From positions 1 to 33,160 of the forward strand of contig CALSCQ010001604.1 in assembly GCA_943704525.1 (NCBI GenBank): a stretch of DNA of 33,160 nucleotides, read 5' to 3'. The notes under the pieces are model-generated. The model was given only the letters and a program-made list of their open reading frames with translations, was not told the origin of the DNA and did no database searches. The position numbers and the translations under genes were made by a program. How positions within the stretch are numbered: position 1 is the first letter of the stretch; each line of letters starts with the position of its first letter. The stretch is from Pigoraptor vietnamica (taxonomy: Eukaryota > Opisthokonta > Filasterea). Positions 8,236 through 19,177 of this stretch are shown one piece after another.

Positions 8236-11200
8236 ATGGGCGTTGAGCGCACCTTTGTGCCCATCAGCGACGGAGATGTCGGCGACGCAGGAGGGCCGCT
8301 GCGGTGCGTTGTGAGCGTGCGTGGCCCCGTCGACTTGCGACCATGTTCATGCGCCGATTGGCGTGTATGTTGCATTGCGTCTTGCACTGAACGCGTGCGA
8401 GAGAATTTTTGTCAACGCTGTAAACTTATCGGCGTTGTTGCAGTATTGCGCTTGCGTCGTGGAACGTGAACTACGCGCGGCCGTCTGAGGCGGACGCACG
8501 CGAGTGGCTTGGCGTCGGCAAGCATGCCGCTGCGGACGTTTACGCCGTCGGGTGCGTTTTCGCCCTAATTGCTGATGGTCGAGCAACTCCATGCATGCGA
8601 CACTCCCATCAAACCCGTGTGTTTAGTTCTGCTTCGCGCGTCTTTCACGTGCGTTCGCGGCATTGCCCGTTTGTTGAGCGACGGAAGGCGCAGGCTGCAG
8701 GAATTCGACGGCAGCGTGCGCTCGTTTGTGCACCCCGACGGGACACTCCAGGCCGAGTGGGTCGCCGCCATCGAAAAAGGTGCCTTACAGCGGCCTCCTC
8801 CTGTCACTCAGCTGGCGTACATGCGCGAAGGCGTCATCTGTAGACCCACGAAGAACCTCAGCTTAAAGTAGATGCATGGACTCGCTGCTCGCACCCCAAC
8901 ACGCATACACACACGCGCACGTCGCGGCAACACACATACATACATTTTTACTTCCGTACGCTCATTATGAACTCGCACCCGAACACGCATACACACACAC
9001 CCGCGCGTCGCGGACACACACAAACACACACACACACACATTGACCTTTGCACTCACCTAGCCGTCCTTTGCTTTTGCTTGCCCCTTTTTCACTCAGCCA
9101 TTGCGTCGTTTGGCGGCGACCACGTGCTGCTGGCGGAGGTGCGGCTGGCGGGGATGCTCTTTGTTGTGTATGCGACGGGTCGCGTAGCCGGGGAGGCGCG
9201 CAACGTCAGCGCATCGTACGTCGGGTGCGGCCTTCGCGTGATGCCCTACTACCAGCTGGGCAATAAGGTGGGAGCACACACGCAATCCCTAGGCTCCATC
9301 ACACGTAATGCGCTTCTCAGTTGCACACCTGTCTCCAATGCACGCAAGAAGCGCACGCACAGGGAGAGCAATTGCCTCGGCGATGCACACGCGCACGTTA
9401 CGCAGCAGTTGGCTCCAGCGGACCCATAACACTGCGTGTAACTGTACTTCAGGGAGGCCTTGCCGTGCGCTTCGAGTACCGCGGCAAGTCCGTGTGCATA
9501 CTGAGCTGCCACCTCGCCGCGCACTCGCACTACTGCCAGCGCCGCAACCGCGACTTCCACAGGGTACGTGTGTGTGATGTTGTGCGGGGCGTAGTGATCA
9601 ACGTCCTGTTTGGGCGAGTGACTGTTGCGTTTGCGCGCCCTGCGTGCCTGTCCATCTCTTTCACAACTCGGAGCGACATTTGCATGGCATGACGATTCGG
9701 TGCGTTGCCGCAACCAATACTTTGCCCGTTCTCCCAGATTGTGCGCCGGCTTCGGCTGGGCGAAAGCCCTCTCTTCGCCGAGGCACGCCCCGTCCTCGAC
9801 CACGACTGCGTGTTTGTGATGGGCGATCTCAACTACCGCATATGCCTTCCGGGCGAAGAGGCGCGCCGCCTCGCGCACGCAGGGGACCTCGACGGCCTTG
9901 CGGCGTGTGACCAGCTGAGGCAAGTCGCAGTACGAATGTGATCGTGTTTGGGAATGGTTCATATCCGTTATGCGGTCGTCAGGCCCATTGTGTGCGTGTG
10001 TGCTTGCGTATGTTGCGCGCGCGCGCGTGTGTGTTTGCGTGTGCGTGCGTGTGTGTGCAGACACAATGCGCTCAGTGCTGTGAAATGCCATCGCTGCCGC
10101 CACGTGCACGCAACAGGCTGCAGCAACAGTACGGCCGGTCGTTTGTGGGGTTCGATGAGGCGCCGCTCTCTTTTCCGCCCACCTACAAGTACGACGTTGG
10201 CTCGCCAGCCTTTGACTCAAGGTGCGCCCTTCGCATAGCCCGCTTCTGTTTCCCTCCTATGTCTTGCGCTGTGCGGTGGTGTTGCATGCATTGCGCCGGT
10301 GCCTGACAACCGGTCGGCTCCGTCGGACTGCAGCGACAAGGCGCGTGGGCCTGCCTGGTGCGACCGCATCCTCTGGAAAGCCACCGGCGCGCGCGTTCGC
10401 CCGCTCGCCTACGACAGCCGACCCTCCGTCATCGCCAGCGACCACCGCGTGAGTATGGCTGCTGCACACGTATCTGCAAGTGTCACGTGGTGCGTGAAGT
10501 CCGTAATTGAAATTGGCGCTTTTTCTGCACAGCCCGTAATCGGCGTGTATGAGGTGCACCTGGACGCCACCGAGTCTCCCCATTCGTCACCGGCCTCGTC
10601 CCCGCGCTCGAATGGCAAGGGCGTCCCTTTGACCCAGTCAAACGGACATATCGGCACATCGCCGCACGTGCGACCCCGCGCACTCCCCGTGAGGACAGCG
10701 CTTGCCGCGGTGGACGCACTGATGCGGGCGCTCGTCGTGTCGTCCGCGCTGGTTGCCCTCTTCCTTGGAACGCCGCGGCCCGCCGAGCCCCTGCCGTCGT
10801 CGCCGGTGCGTGTGACGGGCGTCCTCGGCGCCGGCGGCGGCGTGCCATGGGCCGGGCGGCAGCCGGGCACGCTGTGGGCGCTGCTACGGGGCCTTCTCTC
10901 GACAGAGGGCATGGGACACCGGCGCCTCTTTCCGCGCACGGCCGCCGACCTGAGCGCGAACAGACTGCTTGCGCTCATGTTCCTCGCGGCACCCCTCCTC
11001 TTCGAGGCCATCGTGGGCGTGGCCTACGGTGCGTTGCCCCCTAATTCGCGACCGTGTCACCCCATGCCACGTGCATTTTCCCCTGTTGCCTCAAACGCAA
11101 GGCATCTGCTGACCACCCACCGTTCCCCATTGCCAGGTCTTTCGTACTGGGTGCGCGTCGTCGTGTCCCTCATCGTACTCGCCCCGGCCACGCGCGGCGC

Positions 11201-11345
11201 CACGCTTGCACTCGTGCCCGTGTGGGTGCTCCTGACATGGCCTGCCGTCGCCGCCGTTGCGCTCATCTGCGTGCGGGACAGCCTGCGCGCCCGGAGAAGC
11301 CTCGCTGCCGCAGTGTACCCCTCGCTCGGAATGCACAGAGCGTGA
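8236..11345 (+). CDS. Inositol-polyphosphate 5-phosphatase with C-terminal membrane segments
   Basis: Predicted Mg-dependent enzyme removing the 5-phosphate from inositol phosphates or phosphoinositides. Exons 8236-8303, 8444-8551, 8694-8779, 9098-9267, 9453-9563, 9738-9923, 10124-10221, 10334-10448, 10533-11028 and 11137-11345 give 548 residues. The full set of family motifs is in order: ASWNVNY, VGLQEF, RLAGMLFVVY, GNKGGLAVRF, SCHLAAH with RRNRDF, MGDLNYR (G210-R215), FPPTYKYD, PAWCDRILW (282-290) and SDHR (311-314). The exon 6/7 junction was chosen because it restores DQLRQQQYGRSF; a longer exon 7 starting near 10060 is possible. After the catalytic domain come a Ser/Pro-rich linker and about four hydrophobic segments (roughly 376-393, 458-477, 484-497, 501-524), so the enzyme is probably tail-anchored in a membrane. 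No SH2, SAC, RhoGAP or CAAX element is visible. ATAAAAAATTA at 11366 may be the 3'-end signal. Confidence 0.92.
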
Positions 11346-11581
11346 CCTTCCTCTCCCGTGTCCCCATAAAAAATTAAGCCAATCGGACAGTCCAGACAAT
11401 CGGAAACGAATGGAATGCACTCCACTTGTGTGTGTCTGTCGAGGGCGGCTGTCGTCAGAAGTTATCGTGCAACAGAGCCTCAACATCAATTCAACACTTG
11501 TACTCTCGCAAGCTCTTCCGCAGTTCCCAACTGAACTAGTCCGCAGCGAATCTCTCGCAGCCGTTTGAGCCCCCCTTCATC

Positions 11582-11956
11582 ATGGACAACAGCGACCAGG
11601 GCGAGGGATGGAACATTCCGGGCAAGGCGACGCTCACGGCCCTCGCTGCCTCCGTGCCGGGCCTCGTGGGCGCCTTCGTGCCACACCAGCCCACGATTGT
11701 CAAGGACGACGCCGAAATTAACAGCCGTCCAGGTGAGTGCGCACACGGTGTGGCGCCCTGCACAGTGGCGTGGGCACGTGACCGTCCCGACTTCGCAGAT
11801 GTGCACCCTGAGGACGCGATGGGAGGGAGCAACCTGCCAGTGGGCGAGCTTGGCCTGGCGCCACTAGGGCCTCTCGGGCACATCAATGAGACGGGCGTGA
11901 GCGGCAACCTCGCGCGCGCCGCGAGCAAGGACTCGGACCAAGCGCAGCAACAGTGA
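11582..11956 (+). CDS. Small hypothetical protein, two exons
   Basis: Not recognised. The model has exons 11582-11732 and 11799-11956 (102 residues), with a canonical GTGAGT donor and CAG acceptor. The 66-bp intron is a multiple of three and has no in-frame stop, so retention would give a 124-residue version. The protein starts MDNSDQGEGWNIPG, has a mildly hydrophobic Ala/Leu/Val stretch (about residues 17-32) too short and weak to call a membrane helix, then an acidic patch VKDDAEINSRPDVHPEDA and a Gly/Leu-rich tail ending QAQQQ. There is no signal peptide and no known motif. It is convergent with the CNK gene, whose stop lies 94 bp away. A real short gene is likely from codon use and splice sites, but function is unknown. 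Confidence 0.55.
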   Translation: MDNSDQGEGWNIPGKATLTALAASVPGLVGAFVPHQPTIVKDDAEINSRPGECAHGVAPCTVAWARDRPDFADVHPEDAMGGSNLPVGELGLAPLGPLGHINETGVSGNLARAASKDSDQAQQQ

Positions 11957-12050
11957 CTAACCATGTGGGACTAAAAAAAGACTGCCCGCACTTCACTCCG
12001 TGCCACTTCATTGCCTCCACGCAGCGCGCGCGGCTCGGCACTGCCGCGGC

Positions 12051-13430
12051 TCACCAGTCCATGAGGAACTTGAAGTCGGCCTTCTTCTTGTTCTCAATGT
12101 CGTTGTCGATGAGCATGTCCCGCGTGATCGTCGGCGCCTTGAGAATCGCGTCCAGGCGCGCAAGGGCCGTCGTCTTGTCGCGGAGGGTCGCGCGGAGGTC
12201 CTCGATCTTGCTCTGCAGCTCCGCCTTCCGCGTGTCGGAAACGCCGGGGTCGTCGAGAGAGAGCGAGTCCGTCGACTCGCTGCGCGTCATGTGGACCGTG
12301 CGGAGGTGCTGCGTCGTCCACGGGATCGTTGTGGTTAGCATCACATGCACGCACTCGCACAAAAGAGCTCACTCGCACAGAGCCCTAGATCGTTGTGCCC
12401 GCATCACGCGCGCGCACGCCCATGCACTCGCACATCGCCCAGTGTCAGCAGCCCAGTGCCAGCAGCCCCACCTCGAGGCGCTTGTCGATCATTGACGGCT
12501 GCCGGTGCATCGTCGCGTCCTTGCCCTGCGCCTTGACCGACGCCGCGCGGTGCGGCTCCTTCACCGACACCTGACGGCTCAGCGACGGCGACCCGGGCTC
12601 CTTCAGCGACGCCTGCCGCTCGAGTTCCTTCGCCGCCTGCTTCTGCGACCACTCAATCTCGCGCTGGAGCTTCTCGAGCTCGCGGTGCTGCCGCTTGCTG
12701 TCGTCACGCGACAACCTGAATTCGTCGTCGGAATCGCTGTCAAGCGCGTCGCTGTCGGCGTCGGCGTCGACATCCTCGCTCGTGGCCTCCTTTTCCTTCG
12801 CCTCCATCTCTCTCGCGTCCTTCTCTCTCGCGTCCTTCTCTTTGGCCTCCTTCTCTTTCGCCTCGCGTTCCTTCGCCTCCCTCTCCTTCGTCTCCTTCTC
12901 CTTCGCCCCTTTCTCCTTCTCCTTCTCCTTCGCGTGCTTGTCTTTGCCGTCCGTCTTCCGCACAGACGGCCCCCGCGCCCACGAGAACAGTCCCTCCTTC
13001 TCCCCCTCCTTCCCTTCCTTGCTCGATCGCGCAGTCTCGGGCGTCTTCGCTTCTCCGGCCGCGCGCGAGGGCGTCGGGGACGTGGGCACACTCTTGTCGT
13101 CATGGTTGAACGTCACGTTGTGGCCCTCTTTCGGCGGCGCCTCTGCGCAACACCCAGCGTCAGTGACAAAGCAGCACGTGTTTGCCACGCGCGTGTGTGA
13201 AAACGGCATCCACCTTCGTCCGACGCGGAGTCGTAGTCGACGATTTGCGGCGGCCGATACTTGGCGAGGCGAGCCTTTGCCTCCTCGGCTGCACGGGAGA
13301 AGAGAAGGTTGGGTCAAAAAGTTGCTGAGGCAAACACACAGACGGCACTGGACCTGCGGCCACAGCAACTCACCGGTCTCGTTGGGATCAAACTGGATAG
13401 CAGCGAGGCTCATTGCGTTCATCCACCTGC

Positions 13431-13470
<40 letters not shown>

Positions 13471-13504
13471 CGTGTGTGTGTGTGTGAGTGTGAGTGTGAG
13501 TGTG

Positions 13505-13551
<47 letters not shown>

Positions 13552-16516
13552 ATGTGTGGACGGCGTAGAATGGGATGGGCGGCCGATACTGTGACATTTG
13601 ACGTCGCACTGCCACTCACCGCGTCATATCCTGCTTCGTCTCTGCACTGAAGTAGTACGTGCGAGTGCCCGCGTGCGTGGCGCGGAACGACCACTTGCGG
13701 CCCTTGTCGGAGACGGGCTGGATGATGAAGCTGGGCAGCGTGATGATGCCCAGCGCACGCGAGTCCTGCAAACAGAACGCTCGTGAGCACGCACGGAACA
13801 GGAAGCAAGGAGCGCCGAACAAGTGCGCATTGCCGCAAAGGAATGCCATCAGAGTGTCTGGCAGACTCCTAGCGATCAATACAGCGTCAGGGTGAGTGAC
13901 CCACAAAGGACGTCTTGAAGTAGTAGAGCGTCGAGTCCTTGAGCACAAACCACCGCTTGCGCCAGTTCTTCGGCGTCAGGCCAGAGCCGCCCAGCTTGTA
14001 CAGAAACCCCTTGATCGTCGCGTCCCTTTGCACGCAAACAGGAAGAGTGGCATGAGACATCAATCCACAAGCAAGACTGCACGCATACCTCAAGCGCATA
14101 AGCGCACACATTGACAGATCCGAACGCGCCACAACTCACTTGAGCTCAACGCACAGGACGGGGACGTCGTGCGGCATCGCCGATGCGGGCAAGCTCCGGT
14201 TGAGCTTGGGACTTTGCGGCGGCGACCGCTTCTTCGTGGTCGTGTGACGGGGCAGCGGGTTCGTGCCTGTCATGTATGGCTTGTCCTCATGCTTCGCCTT
14301 GTCGTCGCCCTCCGCGCCCGGCGCCGCTGCGCTGCTCTGCTCGTGCGCGGCCTGCGCAGTCGCGGGCGGATTTTGCGGGGAATGGTGGGCCGGCGCTTGT
14401 GCCGACGGCGCCGCTTGGGCTGTTGAAGCGGCCCGTTGATGCGCAGGTACGTGGGCTTGTGAGTGCTGCCCGGATGCGGCGGGAGCGACGGCGGCCTGGG
14501 CTGCAGCTGCAGCAGGCGCGTGCTGCACTACTGCGGCGGGCGCGGGAGTGACGGGCTGGACTGCCGGTGCAGCGGCCGCGTGCTGCGCGGGGGCGGTTGT
14601 GACGGGAGCTGTCTCCGCGGCGGCTTGCGGCGGCGTCGATGCAGGCACCGCAGGACGGTGCGCGGGTGCGCGGTGGGCGGCCGCGCCAATGGCCGCGGCG
14701 GCGGGCGAGTGCGACACAATGATGCGCTCCTTCTTCTTGGGCTGCGGCTCCGAGTACGGCGCCGGCTGTTGTTGCGGTGCGCTTGCGGCCTCCTGCGGCT
14801 GCGAGTACACGGCCTGGGGGGCTGCGGCGGACGGCTGCGGGACGGAGTATATCGCCTGGCCCGCAGACTCGGCAGGCCGCGGCCCCGGCATCGAATAGAT
14901 GGCGGGCTGCGCGGGCGCGGGCTCGGCTGCAGGTGCGTGCGTGGCTGCTGATGGCGCGGAAGGGGTGGGTGCGGGCGCGGGCGCAGACTCAGGCGAATCC
15001 TGCGAGTGGTCCGCATGACGCACGACACGCCCGTCGATGCTCTTCACTGCGGACGACAGGCCTTCTCGCTGCTCCGCAGACACCTCAGCGCCCTCCTGAT
15101 CGCGGTCAATCTCGATGGTGGTGGGCATCGGGGAAATGCTCACGCGTCCTGCGCGTGATCGTTTTAGGGCGTGTTGTCATATGAACGTGGTGAATGCGTG
15201 CGTTGCTTCTGCAAGCGACCAAGTAACGAGATACCCACGGACTTCGCCGGGGCTCTCGGCGCCCAGCCGCGGCGACTTGAGCGCACTTCGCGGGCTCTTG
15301 GGGGACTGTTTGCATGGATTGTGTCAATCCAACAGCACCATCCACACACACATTCACATGCGCACGCACTCACAGCAGGCGCTGCCGATGTGCTCGTATT
15401 GATCGCGAGCGGCGCGGGTTTCCAATCCTTGGGCTTCCCCTCGGCCGCGCTTCCTTCAGCCGAAGCGACGGTGACCGACGGCGCAGCAGCGGGCGTGGAC
15501 GATGGCGCGGCAGCGGGCGTGGACGACGGCGCTGCAGCGGGGGCAGCGGCTTGGGGCGCAGTGGCGGCAGCGGCGGATGCAGAAGGGGCAGCAGTGGATG
15601 CAGTGGGAGGCGTGGGCGCGGCCGCCGTGGGGCCACCCGGGGGGTTCGGCACGCGCAGCTTGAAGACCACGCAGTCGCCGAGCGAGGGCAGCAGCGCCGC
15701 AAAGTCCTGCGCCGTCCACCCGATGATCGAGCGCCCCGACACCTCCACAATCTCGTCGCCGGAGGCGAGCTGACCCGAGCGCGCGGCGACGCCCCCCGGG
15801 AGAATGCGGTTGACGAGGAGCCCCCTGCTGGCCTCGTGGGGCTTCTTGATGGTGCACCCAAAGCCCTCCCCCTGGCCCTTCTGCAGGCGCACGAGACGGA
15901 AGCCGCGCGCGTCCCCGTCCGCCTCAAACTCGCCCTGCTCGTTCAGGCAGAGGATTTGCGCCATCGTAGACACGAGCTGCGGCATGAGGTTGAGCGGCGT
16001 TTCCGCGGGCGCCCCGCGGTCCACCAGGCTCCGCACGGCCCCCACCAGCTGCCGCCCCTGCTCCATCAGGTGCAGGCGCTGCCCGGCATCCTCCCCCGTG
16101 ATCGGGTACCGGTCCGCCCAGTCGATCGCAACCCGCGCAATGGCCGCAATGCGCAGGCACCGCGCGCGCGCGCCCTCCGCGTCTTTGGCGGCAATCGCGT
16201 CCGCCGCCTCCTTCTGATACTGATTCGCAGCGACGACGAGCGGCTTCAACTCAAGCGCCCGCCCACTCCCGCCGCCATCGAAACCCGCACGCAGAGACGC
16301 GACGGCCTTGAGTATGGCGAGTTGTTCGGCGGCTGCGGCGACGCCGAGCGACTGCAGATCGCTGGCCGTGAGGCGCAGCAGCTGTTCACCGGCCACGCGC
16401 GCGGCGAGGAATGCGGGCGCATGCTGGTCGATGCCTGCGCCGAGCCCCCGCAGCCAGTCGGCGACCTCATACTCCGTCCAGTACACGACGGCCTTGTCGC
16501 GAAGGAGGGCGGCCAT
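12051..16516 (-). CDS. CNK: CNK-type scaffold: SAM-CRIC-PDZ-PH protein
   Basis: Homologue of connector enhancer of KSR, a scaffold that in animals links Ras, Raf and Rho signalling at membranes. Exons, 5' to 3': 16516-15370, 15148-14140, 14025-13905, 13765-13620, 13426-13374, 13288-13214, 13142-12472, 12308-12051 (1159 residues, all phases agree). Domains: SAM (about 11-76, VADWLRGLG...[11 protein letters not shown]), CRIC-like helical region (84-190), PDZ (206-290, [28 protein letters not shown]), Ala/Pro linker, PH (about 720-818, [25 protein letters not shown], final Trp at 809), a Lys/Glu-rich coiled coil in exon 7, and a C-terminal helix in exon 8. The SAM-CRIC-PDZ-PH order is diagnostic of CNK. 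Four YSxP motifs (Y467, Y483, Y497, Y514) sit between PDZ and PH. Intron 1 uses the GTGCGT donor at 15369, needed for phase, rather than GTGAGT at 15373. The CRIC call is the weakest part. Confidence 0.82.
13435..13554. repeat. (TG)n/(TGAG)n microsatellite in a CNK intron
   Basis: A TG tract with an internal GTGAGT-rich block fills most of the intron between the two last PH-domain exons (13427-13619). Confidence 0.9.
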
Positions 16517-16819
16517 GGCACGCGGCAGTGTGCGCGCCCTGGCACGCGTTGCGGAGAACTGCGTCCGCCAACGGCCGTGCGATATCCGCCGGTGCGAGCG
16601 CGCAGAACACCGAAGAAGGTGTCGAGAGCACAGCGTGCAGTAGTACCACGAACGCTTTCGATTCTGCGACCACTTCGCGCATGCGAGTGTTGATATTTCG
16701 CCGCTCCCAAATTAGCTGGGAATGTCTCCCAGATCTGCGATGGCTTCCTAGATTGAATTTGGGTACTGGTACAAATCGAGACAGGAGACAACAGCGATCA
16801 TGACGCACAGCCTCGCACC
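16517..16819. promoter_or_regulatory. Divergent promoter gap between CNK and the KHE-like gene
   Basis: The 303 bp between two opposite start codons must serve both genes. The right half is less GC-rich (about 16690-16790) and holds CCCAAATTAGCTGGGA, but no clear TATA box, known factor site or coding exon was seen. Confidence 0.4.
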
Positions 16820-17865
16820 ATGGCGGCGCGCGCTCCCCGGGCGCTCTTCTTGCCCGTCACGCGCCACCGATGGGCCCTGCATTGGGTGCCACGGTCTGCG
16901 CACGGATCAGCGGATGACGGCGCGGTCGGGAAACAGTCGCCGACGGGGGACGTCCACGCAGGTGCGCAGGGCGGCACAGGGCCCTCAGACGGGCAGATCG
17001 GCGAGGGTCGCTTGCATGCATTGCTTGCCAAGGCGAAGGCGCGCGCTGAGGAAGAGTGGGATGAGCTGTCGCGTGCGGAGCCGTCCTCGATGAAAGGCCG
17101 CGCGTACTCCGTCATGAATGGGCTCATGTCGCGCATGGACCCTGTCGAGGCATTCTTCGCAGGCTTCAACGTCGACGTACCCGCTGACGCGGCGGCGTCG
17201 CATGCCCACCACACGCAACATGCGCACTCGGGGCACTCCCTCGTGCACCGCGGTATTCCACACAGCCCGCCGGCAATCGACTTTATGTTTCCCCATCAAT
17301 TGAACGAGCGGCTAGTGCGTCGAAGGCTCCGGCTGCTTGCGCTCGCGGCGTCGCGTGACATTGACAGTCGCTTTCGTGCCTGGTGCTATGCGGTGCCAAT
17401 GACGCTTGCGCTTGGTGTTGTTCCAGGTGAGATTTGTTCGTCGCTGTGGGGCGCTGCTTTGGCATCGCTGAATTTCCCCCCCCCCCTTCCCCGCCCCCCG
17501 CGCGTTCGTTATCCCCAGGACCAAACGTGTTTCTTGCGTGGAATGCGTTTCGTTGCCAATCGTTGTGGCGCGCACGAAGAGGTGCCGATCGTCTCTGCGC
17601 TCTGCTCGCTGCAAACTGCGTTGCGTTTACCCCGAGCGACGGCCTAGTAGTCCGGCAGTCGCCTGTCGCGGACGTCGACGACAGCCACGCACAGGGGGCG
17701 TGCGTGCATGTGCCAGCGTTTCTTGGCCCGCGTGAAATTGAGGCGTCGGCTGCGGCTGTTGGTGTGAGCGCGGCTGAGCTGGCCCAGGTGGTGCGACGCA
17801 CAAAAGTTCGCGATCCGCGGCACCCGCGCGATGCCAAGGAGCGTTTATTGCAATTGCTCGCATGA
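16820..17865 (+). CDS. Probable mitochondrial K+/H+-exchange-related protein
   Basis: Exons 16820-17426 and 17519-17865 give 317 residues. The N-terminus (MAARAPRALFLPVTRHRWAL) is rich in Arg and Ala and lacks acidic residues, as in a mitochondrial presequence. The middle is His-rich and soluble. The best clue is the segment across the exon junction: RRRLRLLALAASRDIDSRF, then YAVPMTLALGVVPGPN, then AWNAFRCQSLWRARRGAD. It follows the pattern I recall for the Mit_KHE1 family (helix, a Pro-bounded hydrophobic turn with VPxxPN, a W-x-A-x-R stretch, then R-A-x-x-G-A/S). Yeast members affect inner-membrane K+/H+ exchange. The match is by eye and weak at both ends. The intron contains a C-rich tract at about 17476-17500. 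The gene is transcribed away from CNK. Confidence 0.5.
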
Positions 17866-18134
17866 AGTCCTTGGCCGAACGTGGCTTTCGTTTTCTCCAA
17901 CATTGGTGGGACGTTTCTAGTGCTTGTACAATTCAGCCGTGCCTGGGAGTAAAGTTCCCAAAATAGCAACATGACAAGTCGGGGCCAACGGAATTTCAAG
18001 CCACTGATGACGCGGCTTCCGCACACACGCACATGAAAGCGCACAGGGCGCACACACAAAGTGTATAAAAGCTGTGTGCGCACGGAGTCACACTGAGTAA
18101 GGGATATCCACTCCACCTTGTCTCCAGCGGCAGA
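17866..18134. promoter_or_regulatory. Intergenic region with TATA box upstream of the oxygenase
   Basis: A good TATA match, TATAAAAG, lies at 18064-18071, about 65 bp before the start codon at 18135. This is a spacing expected for a core promoter with a short 5' leader. AGTAAAG near 17949 may belong to the 3' end of the preceding gene. Confidence 0.45.
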
Positions 18135-19177
18135 ATGGGCAACGACCAGAGTGACCTTCAGCGCGCGCGGCCCACGGTGGTCGCGAGCACCGCAAACACA
18201 GGCGACACGTCTTTGCTCCTGCGCGACGCGGAATTCGACAGCAGTGCCATTGTACGGCACGTCGTCCCCCTTCCCCAGGGCTACGAGAGGAACCTTGCGT
18301 TTGTGCTCGACAATGTCCTCACGAAGCGCGAGTGCGAGGAACTCATCGCGTTCAGCGAAGCGTAAGTACCGAGACGCCATGGATGTGAGGAGGCGAGAGT
18401 AGAGAACGTTGCGTGGCCTTGGCGGTCGCTGTCTGTGCCGAGGACTTGTTGGAAATGATGTGCGACGTTATGGCGCTGTGTGCTGAACTCCTTCGACGAC
18501 GTTTATTCCAGGGGCGGCTATGTCCCAGCGATGCTCAACGTAGGGCGGGGATACGAAATAATGGCGACGGACGTGCGCAATAATTCTCGTTACATGCTGG
18601 ACGATGTGCCACTCGCCGAGCGCATCTGGCAGCGCATCAAGGACCACGTGCCTGCCGAGTGGAAGGAACGCGACGCGCTGGGTCTTAATGAGCGGTGAGT
18701 TACCCCCGGGCCTCGTACTAGTGTAGCAGCACATTGTGTGCTGACAATGGTCTCTACCATGTTTTCAGGCTGCGGTTTCTGCGTTATGACCCGGGGGAGA
18801 AATTCAAGTCACACTGCGATGGCGCCTACTTCCGCGATAACGGCGAGCGGAGCTTCCTGACGCTGCAATTGTACCTCAACGAGGGCTTTGAGGGCGGATC
18901 CACCGCGTTTCTCTCAAGAACTCCAAAGTGCGGCCGCTTTGACTATGTCCCAAAGACAGGTGAGATATACCTGCATTACCCATCAGTGTCCACCTGCGCG
19001 GGCTAATCGGTCCCATTGCCCCTCCCAGGCAGCGCCCTTATTTTTCAGCACGACACACTGCACAAGGGCTCTCGAGTCAAGGCGGGCCGCAAGTACACCA
19101 TTCGCACGGACATTATGTTTTCGGCACCACGCGGCAGTGCCGGAGAATTGCCTGCTGAAGCGCCGAACGTGTTGTAA
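18135..19177 (+). CDS. 2OG-Fe(II) dioxygenase, prolyl-4-hydroxylase-like
   Basis: Predicted oxygenase using 2-oxoglutarate, O2 and Fe(II), related to the prolyl 4-hydroxylase catalytic fold. Exons 18135-18361, 18512-18694, 18769-18959 and 19029-19177 give 249 residues. The iron motif is H-x-D in KSHCDGAYF (H152, D154), with the distal His in FQHDTLHKG (H212 preferred, H208 possible) and basic 2OG contacts in GRKYTIRTDIMF (K222, R225). The core LRFLRYDPGEKFKSHCDG and LQLYLNEGFEGGSTAF is typical. There is no signal peptide, unlike collagen P4H. Instead the protein starts MGNDQS, which fits the N-myristoylation pattern MGxxxS, so it may sit at the cytoplasmic membrane face. The substrate is unknown. 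The start is supported by the TATA box 65 bp upstream and by the conserved fold beginning soon after. Confidence 0.88.

Noticed and set aside
8780-8871. Extension of 5-phosphatase exon 3 past the donor at 8780
   Set aside because: The extension ends at a stop and breaks the family pattern, whereas splicing 8779 to 9098 gives the expected RLAGMLFVVY segment in phase.
14463-14951. Plus-strand Gly/Arg/Cys-rich frames opposite the CNK linker
   Set aside because: Antisense shadows of the Ala/Pro linker, which itself fits the spliced CNK model in phase.
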